Below, one piece after another: positions 8,510-17,175 of a DNA stretch of 64,000 nt. How positions within the stretch are numbered: position 1 is the first letter of the stretch; each line of letters begins with the position of its first letter. Source of the stretch: Bacillota bacterium (GTDB taxonomy: Bacteria > Bacillota > Sulfobacillia > JABLXB01); contig JABLXB010000007.1 of assembly GCA_013178305.1 (NCBI GenBank), positions 1-64,000 on the forward strand, given 5' to 3'. A program made the position numbers and the translations under genes. Under the pieces are notes generated by a model that did not search any database, was not told the DNA's origin, and saw only the letters and a program-made list of their open reading frames with translations.

Positions 8510-11500
8510 ATGTCTAAGGTCAATCAGATACAGAATGGTCTGAAGGGTCTGGGGGACGCGGCGTTTCAGAAACTGGCCGACGCCTATCTCTACAAGAAGG
8601 GCTATGGGTTAGTCAACCCTTTGGGGGCCGTAGCGGGTGCCGACAAAACGCGGGATGGGACGCCTGACACCTATGTACCGCTGCCTAACGGGAAGTATGT
8701 GTTCGCTGAATACACGACTCAACAGAGCCAATTGTTCCCGAAACTCTTGAATGACCTGCGCAAGTGTTTTGACGAGGCTAGGACAGGAATTGCGGTTAAG
8801 AAGGTTCAAGAGGTGGTCTTCTGTCATACGTCAGTCTTGAAGCCAGGTGAGGAGGATGTGCTCAGGCAAGAATGCCAGAAGCATGGTGTCAATCTTTCCA
8901 TCTTTGGCATTGGACCCATCTCCCACGATCTCTACGAGAAATACCCCGAAATAGCCAAGGACTTCTTAGGCATTGAGGTCGATACGGGGCAGGTAATCAG
9001 CCCCGAAGTGTTTGTCGCGGCGTACAATCGCCAATTGATGGCCGCCCCCCTGAATACTCCGTTTCATTTCAGGGAGGAGGAGTTGAAACATGCATTGCGT
9101 GCACTAGAGGAGAGAGAGATGGTCCTTGTATCTGGTCGACCGGGAGTCGGGAAATCAAGGCTGGCGCTGGAGGTCTGTCATCGCTTTGAAGCGGAGCATC
9201 CTGAATACAAGGTCCGCTGCATCTTCAATAGGTATGTCGATCTGTTTCAGGATCTCCGTGTTCATTTCTCTGAGCCGGGGCACTACCTCATCTTTGCTGA
9301 CGATGCCAATCGGGTGAACCGCTTTGAGTACGTTCTTCAACTCCTACACGACCGGGGCGAAGGCAGAGTGGTTAAGATTATTGCCACCGTGCGTGACTAT
9401 GCTGTTGATAGAGTCTGGGAAATGGCTCGACCGTACGGAAAGCCAATTTCGGTCGAGGTGCCGCCCCTCAAGGATGAGCAGATTAAGGAGATCATCATGA
9501 AGGAGTACGGCATAAGTAACCTACTCTATCTTGACAGGATCGCTGACATCTCGGGGGGCAACCCTCGCCTCGCCATCATGGCTGCGCAGGTAGCCAATCG
9601 AGAGAATACACTCCGAAGCATTGTCAATGTATCGGCCTTGTACGATGAGTACTATAGATCTGTCAGGCAAGACCTTACGGATCTGGACGACAAGAACCTC
9701 CTCAGAGTGGCTGGCATTGTGGTCTTCTTCGGGGCGGTAGACCGCACTGACGAAAAAAGGACGAAATCCATTGAAGCAGTATTCGGAGTGCCTACTGAAG
9801 CCTTTTGGGGGCTAGCGAGGCGACTCCACGATCTAGAGATACTTGATATGTATGAATCCGAAGTGGTTCGGGTCTCCGATCAGATCCTTGCCACCTACCT
9901 TTTTAATCTTTGTTTCTTCCGTGATAAAGTGCTCGACTTCTCGATGCTCCTGGCGCACTTCTTCCCAACTCTCAGGGATCAGCTGGTCCACGCCCTGTAT
10001 CCTGTCCTAGACGCATTTTTGAGCGAACAATTGATGGAGCAGTTACGCTCACAGGTTGGCGATTTCTGGCAGGAGCTCAAGGACCGAGAAGACATGAAGG
10101 GCCTGCTCAGCCTCATGGATGTGTTCTGGTTTGTCAAGAGCACCGAGACCCTAGCATGGATCAAGGACTATGTGTCAAAGCTGGAATCCGTGCCATCATG
10201 TCCTCCTGGGCTAGAGATGAAAGCAGACCCATGTGTTCCATCCCCCTCTGTTCTGAGTATCTTGAGTCACTTCTGGAATTCCCCAGACGATGCGGAAGTG
10301 AAAATCGCAGTAGAGCTTGTCCTGGACTATTTGGCAAAGCGACCCAACGAAGTGCAGCGAGTTCTACATGTTCTGGCAATCGATTTCGGGTTCAGACACA
10401 CCTCTTTCATGCGTAGATTCTATATGCAAGAGACAGTAGTGCGTGTTCTGTGGGAGCGGACAAAAGACGGCACGGATGATAGGTTTTTGAAGGTTTTCAT
10501 TGCCGTAGCACAGCAATATCTCCAGACTCAGTTCGAGAGCCTTGAATCGAAGAGAGACAACGCCGTGAGGATAATCAGGTTTCCACTCAGCCTGACTCCT
10601 GATGTTCGAAGACTACGCGCTTTGCTGTGGAATCGTCTCTTTCGATTATGGAGGACACCATCGGCGCGTGGGACTGTACTTGACTTCCTTCTCAACTACG
10701 AGAAGTCACTGCATGAATCTGAGGCCCTAGGGGTCATAACGCACGACGCGCAAGAGGTCATTCGTTTCATTGAAGAAAACCTGGATCCCAACGTCTATCG
10801 TCATTGTGTAGTGGCCCAGGGGTTTCTCCACTTGTTGGACAGAATGGGGATTCCTTTCGACGCGGGTCTGCGCTATAGGTTTAGAAATGCCGTATACAAT
10901 CTCGCAGAAATTCTGACACAGGATGAGTTTGTTATGATGAGATCTGGAATCGACTATGAGGAGTGCCAGCGGTTAAGAAGAAGCCAGATTGAACAGTGCT
11001 TTGCCAACTATGGTTTGACTGAGTATCGGCAATTCTTCAAACATTGCCTTGAGATCTTGAAGTGGCTGGACCAAGGTACGGAGGAATATCGGTTTCGGTA
11101 TTGGGTAACTGAAGTGCTTCTCGTTCTGAGTGAGCGCAAGCCTGCGCTCTACGTTGAAGTACTTGACGATTACCTGTCTCTCGGAGAACCACTCGCGATT
11201 GACCCCACACTGCCGGTAAGCAGGCTCGTAGAGGTTTCTGGGGCATGTCAGGCCTTTGTAATCTTAAGCCGATGTTGCCATCGCTACACTTCAAGAAGGA
11301 GATGGCTGTTTGCCTTATGCATATCAGTTCCTATTGGAGACATTACCGTCAGGCATCTCAGGCTGCTGTATTCTCTTTATCGGAGATCTAGACGGGAAGA
11401 AATGCCACAACGTATGGACTTCCTGACGAAGTATCAGAATCTTGATCCGAAGGTTGTTCTTAAGGTTACTGAGATTGTATTGGCGAAAACTGCGAAGGAT

Positions 11501-12292
11501 TCAAAGAACGCCTTTGCTCTCTGCTCGCTGTTCAATCCGCACACGGAAATCGGCAAGAGTCTAGTAGAGGTATTTGGCGGGAACCCAGCCCTACTCAAGC
11601 GGTGTTACTTGGCTGTGCAAGCAGTTGATGAACATTCTGATTACAACGGAGAGGTCTTCGCCAAGATCTTGGATATGGACCGCACGTTCATTGTTGACTA
11701 CATAGACTGGATGTATGGGCGAAAAGAACATCTTGGGCGTTACGATGACCCCCGCGATTACACCTTTATTTGGGAGCGCGAGGATTTCCAAGAATTGGTG
11801 GAACGAGCAGTTGAACGTATCTACGCGAATGAGAGAAATCGGCGGTGTCTTTGGTCAGCCTACCTAGTAACGTTTTTCCGCACCAGGGAAGACAAGCCTC
11901 CGGACGCGAAGGTACAGGAGAGGCAAGATTGGTGCCTGAGTAGACTAATCGAAAGCAGATCCGGAGACGCTGATTTCATGCAATTCGTTTTCAGTTTGAT
12001 TGCCGAGTTTCCGGCTGAGCGGCGACTCCAGTTTCTCGTGCTATTCCTCGAACGGAACAAGGACTTCGAAGTCTTCAGAAGACTGCCACTTGAGCCGAGT
12101 CTCTGGACTTGGCGGGGAAGCGAAATTCCGGTACTCAAAGGCCGAGTCGAGTACTACGAGGCCATTCTGCCTCACTTGAATACAATAGAGCTTCTCACTC
12201 ACAGGGCGCACGTACAGCATTACGTAGAAGCGCTTCGCCGAAGAATAGAGTGCGAAGAGAAGAGAGATTTCGTCGAAGGACGACCGACATAA
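8510..12292 (+). CDS. STAND-type NTPase with N-terminal PD-(D/E)XK-like nuclease domain (Avs-like)
   Basis: 1,260 residues in three parts. Residues 1-150 read like a restriction-endonuclease fold: GTPDTYV (Asp53) and, after a beta strand, FAEYTTQ (Glu67), with Thr where the usual Lys would be. Residues 185-440 are a P-loop NTPase: Walker A GRPGVGKS (209-216), Walker B YLIFADD (259-265), sensor IIATVRDY and the ISGGNPRLA motif of the STAND/AP-ATPase class. The remaining 800 residues are helical and repeat-like without clear motifs, as expected for a ligand-sensing superhelix. No membrane segment is seen. This is the plan of Avs/AVAST antiviral proteins, which bind a phage protein, oligomerise and cut DNA, but at 1,260 residues it is shorter than the best-known Avs and cannot be placed in a type. 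It stands alone next to the integrase, and its codon use is more AT-rich than the chromosome. Function is inferred from architecture and place. Confidence 0.82.
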   Translation: MSKVNQIQNGLKGLGDAAFQKLADAYLYKKGYGLVNPLGAVAGADKTRDGTPDTYVPLPNGKYVFAEYTTQQSQLFPKLLNDLRKCFDEARTGIAVKKVQEVVFCHTSVLKPGEEDVLRQECQKHGVNLSIFGIGPISHDLYEKYPEIAKDFLGIEVDTGQVISPEVFVAAYNRQLMAAPLNTPFHFREEELKHALRALEEREMVLVSGRPGVGKSRLALEVCHRFEAEHPEYKVRCIFNRYVDLFQDLRVHFSEPGHYLIFADDANRVNRFEYVLQLLHDRGEGRVVKIIATVRDYAVDRVWEMARPYGKPISVEVPPLKDEQIKEIIMKEYGISNLLYLDRIADISGGNPRLAIMAAQVANRENTLRSIVNVSALYDEYYRSVRQDLTDLDDKNLLRVAGIVVFFGAVDRTDEKRTKSIEAVFGVPTEAFWGLARRLHDLEILDMYESEVVRVSDQILATYLFNLCFFRDKVLDFSMLLAHFFPTLRDQLVHALYPVLDAFLSEQLMEQLRSQVGDFWQELKDREDMKGLLSLMDVFWFVKSTETLAWIKDYVSKLESVPSCPPGLEMKADPCVPSPSVLSILSHFWNSPDDAEVKIAVELVLDYLAKRPNEVQRVLHVLAIDFGFRHTSFMRRFYMQETVVRVLWERTKDGTDDRFLKVFIAVAQQYLQTQFESLESKRDNAVRIIRFPLSLTPDVRRLRALLWNRLFRLWRTPSARGTVLDFLLNYEKSLHESEALGVITHDAQEVIRFIEENLDPNVYRHCVVAQGFLHLLDRMGIPFDAGLRYRFRNAVYNLAEILTQDEFVMMRSGIDYEECQRLRRSQIEQCFANYGLTEYRQFFKHCLEILKWLDQGTEEYRFRYWVTEVLLVLSERKPALYVEVLDDYLSLGEPLAIDPTLPVSRLVEVSGACQAFVILSRCCHRYTSRRRWLFALCISVPIGDITVRHLRLLYSLYRRSRREEMPQRMDFLTKYQNLDPKVVLKVTEIVLAKTAKDSKNAFALCSLFNPHTEIGKSLVEVFGGNPALLKRCYLAVQAVDEHSDYNGEVFAKILDMDRTFIVDYIDWMYGRKEHLGRYDDPRDYTFIWEREDFQELVERAVERIYANERNRRCLWSAYLVTFFRTREDKPPDAKVQERQDWCLSRLIESRSGDADFMQFVFSLIAEFPAERRLQFLVLFLERNKDFEVFRRLPLEPSLWTWRGSEIPVLKGRVEYYEAILPHLNTIELLTHRAHVQHYVEALRRRIECEEKRDFVEGRPT

Positions 12293-12355
12293 CAGTGGCT
12301 GTAAGGCGCGTCACCCAGGACTTCACGATTAGGAAGAAGCGGGGGGTCCCCGCTC

Positions 12356-13285
12356 TCACAATCCCCTCATCCTACATCCTTCCTGCTTGACCATTATCAG
12401 CGGGCTCGCCTTACTATGCTCCTTCCTCACATCCCCCTCCGTCAAGTGCACGTACCTCTTCGTCATCTCCAGCGTGCTATGCCCCATAAGCCTCTGTAGC
12501 GCCAGCGCATTGCCTCCCGCCCTCAGGAACTGCGTCGCAAACGTGTGCCTCAGCGCGTATGGGTGGAACTTGACCCCTAGCTCCTTCGCATACTTCTCCA
12601 GCCTGTCGCCCCAGGTATCGTTTCTGAGCGGAGTCCCCTCGGCGCTGCAGAACACAGGAACGCTTGAATCCCAGCTTGGGTGCCTGCTTGACATGAGCGT
12701 CCTGACCGCTTGAGCCGTGATGGGGGAGAGTGGCAAGGTCCGCGATACTCCCGTCTTGGCGACTCCTGGGGGTATTCTGGCTTCAAGCGCCCTGAGGTTG
12801 AAGTCGTCCGGCTTGAGCGAGAAGGCTTCCCCAGGCCTGGCCCCGGTATCCAGCACAAAGCACAGCAAAGCGTAGTCACGAAGCCCGGCAAAGCTTGTAC
12901 GATCAGGCAGAGCGATCAAGCGTCTCACCGTATCAATGTCCAAGCACGTCATGCGGCCATCGTCCTTGCGCTTCTTGAAGCCGTCCAGGGAGTTGTCGGT
13001 GAATACTCCTTCCTTGACGCACCAGTCAAAGAACTGGCGGAGGTAGTTCCGGCGGATGTTGTAGGTGGCTGGCTTGATCCTCTCGCCCATGAACGAGTAG
13101 ACGGACTCGAGGAGCTCACCAGTCCAAGCGTCAGGGTGGCGCCTGAAGAACAGGCCGATGACGTCGCGGTGACCCTTGATAGTGATGTCGCGCAAGCCTT
13201 GAGCCTGCTTGAACCACAGGTACTGCTGCATCGCCTCTTGCCAGGTGGCCGCTGCAGCCTTCCTCAGCCTCAACACTCTCGCCAT
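12356..13285 (-). CDS. Tyrosine recombinase / island integrase
   Basis: A 309-residue Xer-like phage integrase. An N-terminal SAM-like DNA-binding domain (about 1-100) precedes the catalytic domain: GARPGEA (first Arg), a Lys in the beta-hairpin VAKTGVSRTLPL, HPYALRHTFA (H-x-x-R), LMGHSTLEMTKRYVHL (His and nucleophilic Tyr). The catalytic set is complete. The start ATG at 13285 has AAGGAGG nine bases upstream; a longer frame to 13423 runs into the tRNA and is rejected. The gene starts 138 bp from the 3' end of tRNA-Leu and reads away from it, so it is probably the integrase that inserted the region to its left. Confidence 0.93.
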   Translation of the reverse strand: MARVLRLRKAAAATWQEAMQQYLWFKQAQGLRDITIKGHRDVIGLFFRRHPDAWTGELLESVYSFMGERIKPATYNIRRNYLRQFFDWCVKEGVFTDNSLDGFKKRKDDGRMTCLDIDTVRRLIALPDRTSFAGLRDYALLCFVLDTGARPGEAFSLKPDDFNLRALEARIPPGVAKTGVSRTLPLSPITAQAVRTLMSSRHPSWDSSVPVFCSAEGTPLRNDTWGDRLEKYAKELGVKFHPYALRHTFATQFLRAGGNALALQRLMGHSTLEMTKRYVHLTEGDVRKEHSKASPLIMVKQEGCRMRGL

Positions 13286-13422
13286 AATTAAACGCCTCCT
13301 TACCTGGCTAAACAGTGAAGGAGGCTCATCCCAGACCCAAACGTCCCCGCCGCTTGCCCCACGAAAACCAAAACCGGGGTTCCGGCCGTCATCCTGACCG
13401 AAAACCCCGTTAATCTTCGACA

Positions 13423-13470
13423 TGGTGTCGGGAGCGGGACTTGAACCCGCACGGTGTTCACCATACGCCC
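13423..13470. other. Probable attachment site (att) at the tRNA-Leu 3' end
   Basis: Tyrosine recombinases of islands usually recombine in the T-arm to 3'-end part of a tRNA, leaving the gene whole on one side and a duplicate of its 3' end at the far junction. Integrase and tRNA are adjacent here. No second copy of the tRNA 3' end is seen in 1-13,400, so the other att lies left of the window. The exact core is unknown. Confidence 0.45.
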
Positions 13471-13507
13471 CTCAAACGTACGCGTCTGCCAATTCCGCCA
13501 TCCCGAC
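13423..13507 (-). tRNA. tRNA-Leu (anticodon GAG)
   Basis: 85 nt with a cloverleaf by eye. The acceptor GTCGGGA pairs with TCCCGAC, followed by discriminator A and an encoded CCA. The D arm TGGCGGAATTGGCAGACGC is typical of tRNA-Leu. The anticodon stem TACGT/GCGTA encloses loop TTGAGGG, giving GAG. There is a long variable arm (class II), and the T loop GTTCAAGTC is present. It reads CUC/CUU codons. Its 3' end faces the integrase gene, so it is the likely attachment site of the island. Confidence 0.95.
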
Positions 13508-13649
13508 ACGCTCTGAAATTGTGCATTACTTATTATAAGGTTCCCTACCTGCGATGTCAACGACCGGGGCGGCCTGCGCCCGCCCGGCAAAACCCCTCGT
13601 CAGCCACCATTTGCGAGCGCTAGGCCTCCGCTGCCTGCTCGCTACTGGA

Positions 13650-14387
13650 TTACGCTCCGGCCGCCCTGCGCCGCTTGCCGAGATACGCGTCCTGCACCTC
13701 GGGGTTGGCCAGCATCTCGCGGCCCGTTCCCGACATCACGACGCGGCCGGTCTGCATGACGTATGCCCGCGCGGCGAGTCGCAATGCCTGGTTGGCGTTC
13801 TGTTCAACCATGAGCACCGTGACGCCCTGGTGGTTGACGCGCCTGATCTGGCGGAATATCTCCTGCACGAGCACGGGGGCCAGCCCGAGCGACGGTTCGT
13901 CGAGGAGCAGGAGCTTCGGGCGGGACATAAGCCCGCGGCTGATGGAGAGCATCTGCTGCTCGCCGCCCGACAGCGTGCTCGCGACCTGGGTTAGCCGCTC
14001 CTTCATGCGCGGGAAGATCTGGTACACCCACTCGAGGTCCGCCTGGATCTCTTTCTGGTCCCTGCGGAGGTACGCGCCCATGAGTAAGTTCTCGCGCACC
14101 GTAAGAGTGCCGAATATGCGCCTGCCCTCGGGTACGAGCGCGATGCCGGCCTCGACTACCTGGTGGGATGCGCGCGGAACGGGTTTCCCCTGGAACGTGA
14201 TTGACCCCTTCGCGGGTTTGACCAGTCCCGCGATGGTGTTCAGCAGCGTGCTCTTGCCCGCGCCGTTGGCGCCGACGATACTGACGATCTCGCCCTCATT
14301 GACCTCCAGGGAGACGTCCTTGAGCGCCTGGATGGCGCCGTAATTCACGTGTAGGCCTTCGATCTTGAGCATTGCCTTGCCCGCCAT
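13650..14387 (-). CDS. livF: Branched-chain amino acid-type ABC transporter ATPase LivF
   Basis: A 245-residue ABC ATPase. Walker A GANGAGKST (about 37-45), signature LSGGEQQML, Walker B LLLLDEPSLGLAP and the H-loop region are present, and its length is typical of LivF. It energises uptake together with LivG. The start ATG overlaps the livG stop by one base (TAATG). It is the last gene of the livJHMGF operon; substrates of such systems include Leu/Ile/Val but also amides, urea and aromatic acids. Confidence 0.95.
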   Translation of the reverse strand: MAGKAMLKIEGLHVNYGAIQALKDVSLEVNEGEIVSIVGANGAGKSTLLNTIAGLVKPAKGSITFQGKPVPRASHQVVEAGIALVPEGRRIFGTLTVRENLLMGAYLRRDQKEIQADLEWVYQIFPRMKERLTQVASTLSGGEQQMLSISRGLMSRPKLLLLDEPSLGLAPVLVQEIFRQIRRVNHQGVTVLMVEQNANQALRLAARAYVMQTGRVVMSGTGREMLANPEVQDAYLGKRRRAAGA

Positions 14388-15232
14388 TAGCGCCCCACCT
14401 TCCCGGATGAGCCGTTCGAGCCCCCGCCCGCCGCACCCGCAGCAGCAGCGGCGTCTTCCTCGTCATAGTCCTCGACCTCTTCGCCGAGGTAGGCGGTGAT
14501 GACCTCCTGGTTCGCCTGGATCTCGGCCGGGTTGCCGTGGGCGATCGTGGCGCCGAAATTCAATACGAAGATGCGTTCGCAGATACCCATCACGAGCTCC
14601 ATGTGATGCTCGATGACCAGTATCGTCAGATCGAACCTCTTGCGGAGGCCCTGGATGAGGTCCATGAGATCCAGCGATTCGTCGGGATTCATACCGGCCG
14701 CCGGCTCGTCGAGCAGCAGTAGCTTCGGCGACAACGCCAGTGCCCGGGCGATTTCGAGCTTACGCTGCAACCCGTAAGGGAGGCTGCCGGCGTGCGAATT
14801 CCAGTGGCCGCCCAGCCCCACGATTTCGAGGTACTCCATAGCCTTGTCGCGGATCTCGCGCTCCTGCTTCAGGAAGGCCGGAGTCCGGATCAACGCCGAG
14901 GCGAAGTTGTATTTGTAGCCGAGCTGCACGGCGGTCGTCACGTTCTGGATCGCCGGCAGGCCCTTGAATAGCCTGAGATTCTGGAAGGTACGGGCGATGC
15001 CGAGCCGCCCGATCTCGTGGGGGGGGAACCCTGTGATGTCCTTGCCTTCCAGCCGAACACGGCCCTCGGTGGGTTTGTATATCCCCGTAACGAGGTTGAA
15101 CACGGTGGTCTTGCCCGCGCCGTTCGGCCCGATGAGGCCCACCAGTTCACCCTTCTGCATCTGGAGGCTGAAATCGCTGACGGCGGTGAGGCCGCCGAAT
15201 TTCTTCGTAAGGTGTTCGATCTCGAACAACAT
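14387..15232 (-). CDS. livG: Branched-chain amino acid-type ABC transporter ATPase LivG
   Basis: 281 residues. Walker A GPNGAGKTT, signature LPYGLQRKLEIA (LSGG replaced by LPYG, usual for LivG) and Walker B LLLLDEPAAGMNP are seen. The ATG at 15232 follows GGGAGGT eight bases upstream and overlaps the livM stop by one base. A longer in-frame extension to 15460 lies inside livM and is rejected. The C-terminal 35 residues are acidic, then Ala/Gly-rich, longer than usual and probably disordered. Confidence 0.95.
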   Translation of the reverse strand: MLFEIEHLTKKFGGLTAVSDFSLQMQKGELVGLIGPNGAGKTTVFNLVTGIYKPTEGRVRLEGKDITGFPPHEIGRLGIARTFQNLRLFKGLPAIQNVTTAVQLGYKYNFASALIRTPAFLKQEREIRDKAMEYLEIVGLGGHWNSHAGSLPYGLQRKLEIARALALSPKLLLLDEPAAGMNPDESLDLMDLIQGLRKRFDLTILVIEHHMELVMGICERIFVLNFGATIAHGNPAEIQANQEVITAYLGEEVEDYDEEDAAAAAGAAGGGSNGSSGKVGR

Positions 15233-16191
15233 CACTTGCCACCTCCCGAGCGGCCCGGCGTGCGCGGGCCCAAGCCGCCCGTCGCGCCGGCCGCGCCGGC
15301 ACCTGTGCCTGCCGGCGGTCTCGAGCCGGGCGTCCAGTCGCGCGAAACCCCGAACACCTTGAGGATGCCGTTCACCGAGAGCTCCCAGGTGCCGAGCAGA
15401 CCGCTCGGCCTGAGTACTATCGTCAACACCAGCGCCAGGCCGTAGAACACCATACGCCACGTCATCAGTGGTCTGAATACCTCGGGTATGGAGGTCAGGA
15501 TCCCGGCCGCCACGGCTGACCCCGTCAGGCTGCCCAGCCCGCCGAAGACGATGCTCGACGCAAGCTCGGTAGACTTGGCCATGTCGAACATCCGGGGCTG
15601 GACGAAGCTCATGAAGAACGCGAATAGCCCGCCCGCGGTTCCGCAGTAAAACGCGCTTATCGCCAGCGACATCATCTGGCTGTGCGCGACGTTAATCCCG
15701 AGTGACTGCGCCGCGAGCCTGTCCTCGCGGATGGCGATCAGCGCCCGCCCAAAGCGCGAGTAGAGGATGTTGCGCATGAAGTACAGCGCCAGCGCGGCGA
15801 ACACCAGCGCGACCGGGAGCCTGGTCATCGTAGGGATGCCGGGGAACCCGCGCGCCCCGCCGGTGAACGTCCCGCCGTTGTCCATGATGAGGCGCACTGC
15901 TTCACCGAAGCCGAGCGCCGCGATGGCGAAGTAGTCGCCCTTGAGCCGAAGCGTCGGGTACATGATGAGGCTGACGAGGCAGGCCATGGCGCCACCGAGG
16001 GGCAGGGCGAGGAGGAATGGGAGCTTGGCGCGGACCACCAGCATTGCGGCTGTATAAGCCCCGATCGACATGTAGCCCGCGTGGCCGAAACTGAACAGGC
16101 CGGTGAACCCCGTCAGGAGGGCGACGCCGGTGACCGCCACCACGTTTATCGACATCAGCGTCAGTACGCTCTGATGATAGTTAGACAGCAT
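15232..16191 (-). CDS. livM: Branched-chain amino acid-type ABC transporter permease LivM
   Basis: 319 residues with 8-10 hydrophobic segments. The conserved LLTGFTGLFSFGHAGYMSIG near the N-terminus and the cytoplasmic EDRLAAQSLGINV coupling loop are those of LivM. The last 45 residues are Gly/Pro/Arg-rich and probably disordered. It pairs with LivH in the membrane and is separated from it by a 14-bp gap. Confidence 0.94.
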   Translation of the reverse strand: MLSNYHQSVLTLMSINVVAVTGVALLTGFTGLFSFGHAGYMSIGAYTAAMLVVRAKLPFLLALPLGGAMACLVSLIMYPTLRLKGDYFAIAALGFGEAVRLIMDNGGTFTGGARGFPGIPTMTRLPVALVFAALALYFMRNILYSRFGRALIAIREDRLAAQSLGINVAHSQMMSLAISAFYCGTAGGLFAFFMSFVQPRMFDMAKSTELASSIVFGGLGSLTGSAVAAGILTSIPEVFRPLMTWRMVFYGLALVLTIVLRPSGLLGTWELSVNGILKVFGVSRDWTPGSRPPAGTGAGAAGATGGLGPRTPGRSGGGK

Positions 16192-16205
16192 GCTCCACCC
16201 TCCCC

Positions 16206-17093
16206 TCAGACCTTTTCCTCGGTATAGATGCCCATGATGCCGTTGGGCCTGAATAGCAGCACAAGGATGAGCGTGAAGAAAACTATGAGATCGCGCAGGG
16301 TCGTCGAAACGAACGCCGCCGTGTAGGTCTCGAGCAACCCGAGCAGCAACGACCCGACGATGGCTCCGGGCAGGCTTCCCAGCCCGCCGAATATGGCAGC
16401 GACGAACGCCTTGATCGTGAGGTAGCCGAGTTGCGGGTACACCGTGTACTTGACGCCGAGCACCACCCCGGCGATGCCGGCCAGGAACCCCGCGATGAAG
16501 AACACGGTCGTCAGGATCCTGTTCACGTTGACGCCCATGACGCCCGCAACCTGCAGGTCGAACGCGGCGGCGCGTATGGCCATGCCGGTCTTGGTCCTGG
16601 CGATGAAGTACTGCAGCAGGGCAAGGAACACAATAGCAACCGTCGCGGACACGATGTCCAGAATCCCGACGGTGAACTCTCCAAACGAAAACGATTTGAA
16701 GGGGAGCAGCGGGGGATACGTCCTGAACTGCGGGCCAATGCCCGCGATGATGAAGTTCTCGCAGAAAATCGAAATACCCATCGACGCGATTATGAAATAC
16801 AGTGTCTTGGCGCCGTGAGCGCGTATGGGCCTGTATGCAAGCCTCTCAACCACCGTGGCTGTGATTCCGCTGAACACGAATGCGGCAACGACCCCGATAT
16901 ACATAGGGAAAATCTTCATAGACAGGACGAAGAACCCGGCGTAGGCGCCGGCCACCAGGAAACTCCCGTGGGCGAAGTTGCTGAACTGCAGGATGCTGTA
17001 AATTAGTGAGTAACCGACCGCGATCAGCGCGTAGACGGACCCGATCGACAACCCGTTTACCGTCTGCTGCAAGAGCATTGCCACTGCGTTCAC
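16206..17093 (-). CDS. livH: Branched-chain amino acid-type ABC transporter permease LivH
   Basis: 295 residues with about eight membrane segments. LivH landmarks are GLSIGSVYALIAVGYSLIYS near the N-terminus, NFAHGSFLVAGAYAG, and AAFDLQVAGVMGVNVNRI, the ATPase-contact loop. It is the second gene of the operon, 82 bp after livJ. Confidence 0.94.
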   Translation of the reverse strand: MNAVAMLLQQTVNGLSIGSVYALIAVGYSLIYSILQFSNFAHGSFLVAGAYAGFFVLSMKIFPMYIGVVAAFVFSGITATVVERLAYRPIRAHGAKTLYFIIASMGISIFCENFIIAGIGPQFRTYPPLLPFKSFSFGEFTVGILDIVSATVAIVFLALLQYFIARTKTGMAIRAAAFDLQVAGVMGVNVNRILTTVFFIAGFLAGIAGVVLGVKYTVYPQLGYLTIKAFVAAIFGGLGSLPGAIVGSLLLGLLETYTAAFVSTTLRDLIVFFTLILVLLFRPNGIMGIYTEEKV

Positions 17094-17175
17094 CCCTTGT
17101 TCGGGTTCGGGCGGAGAGTATGATTACGGGGCCGGGATCCAGGTCCTCGGCCCCGCAATCTCAACACTCTACGCG

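Noticed and set aside
13286-13423. N-terminal extension of the integrase frame by 46 codons
   Set aside because: It runs up to the tRNA 3' end, has no ribosome site, and AAGGAGG marks the start at 13285.
15233-15460. Longer frame before livG
   Set aside because: It is antiphase text inside livM; the GGGAGGT site and the TGATG overlap fix the livG start at 15232.
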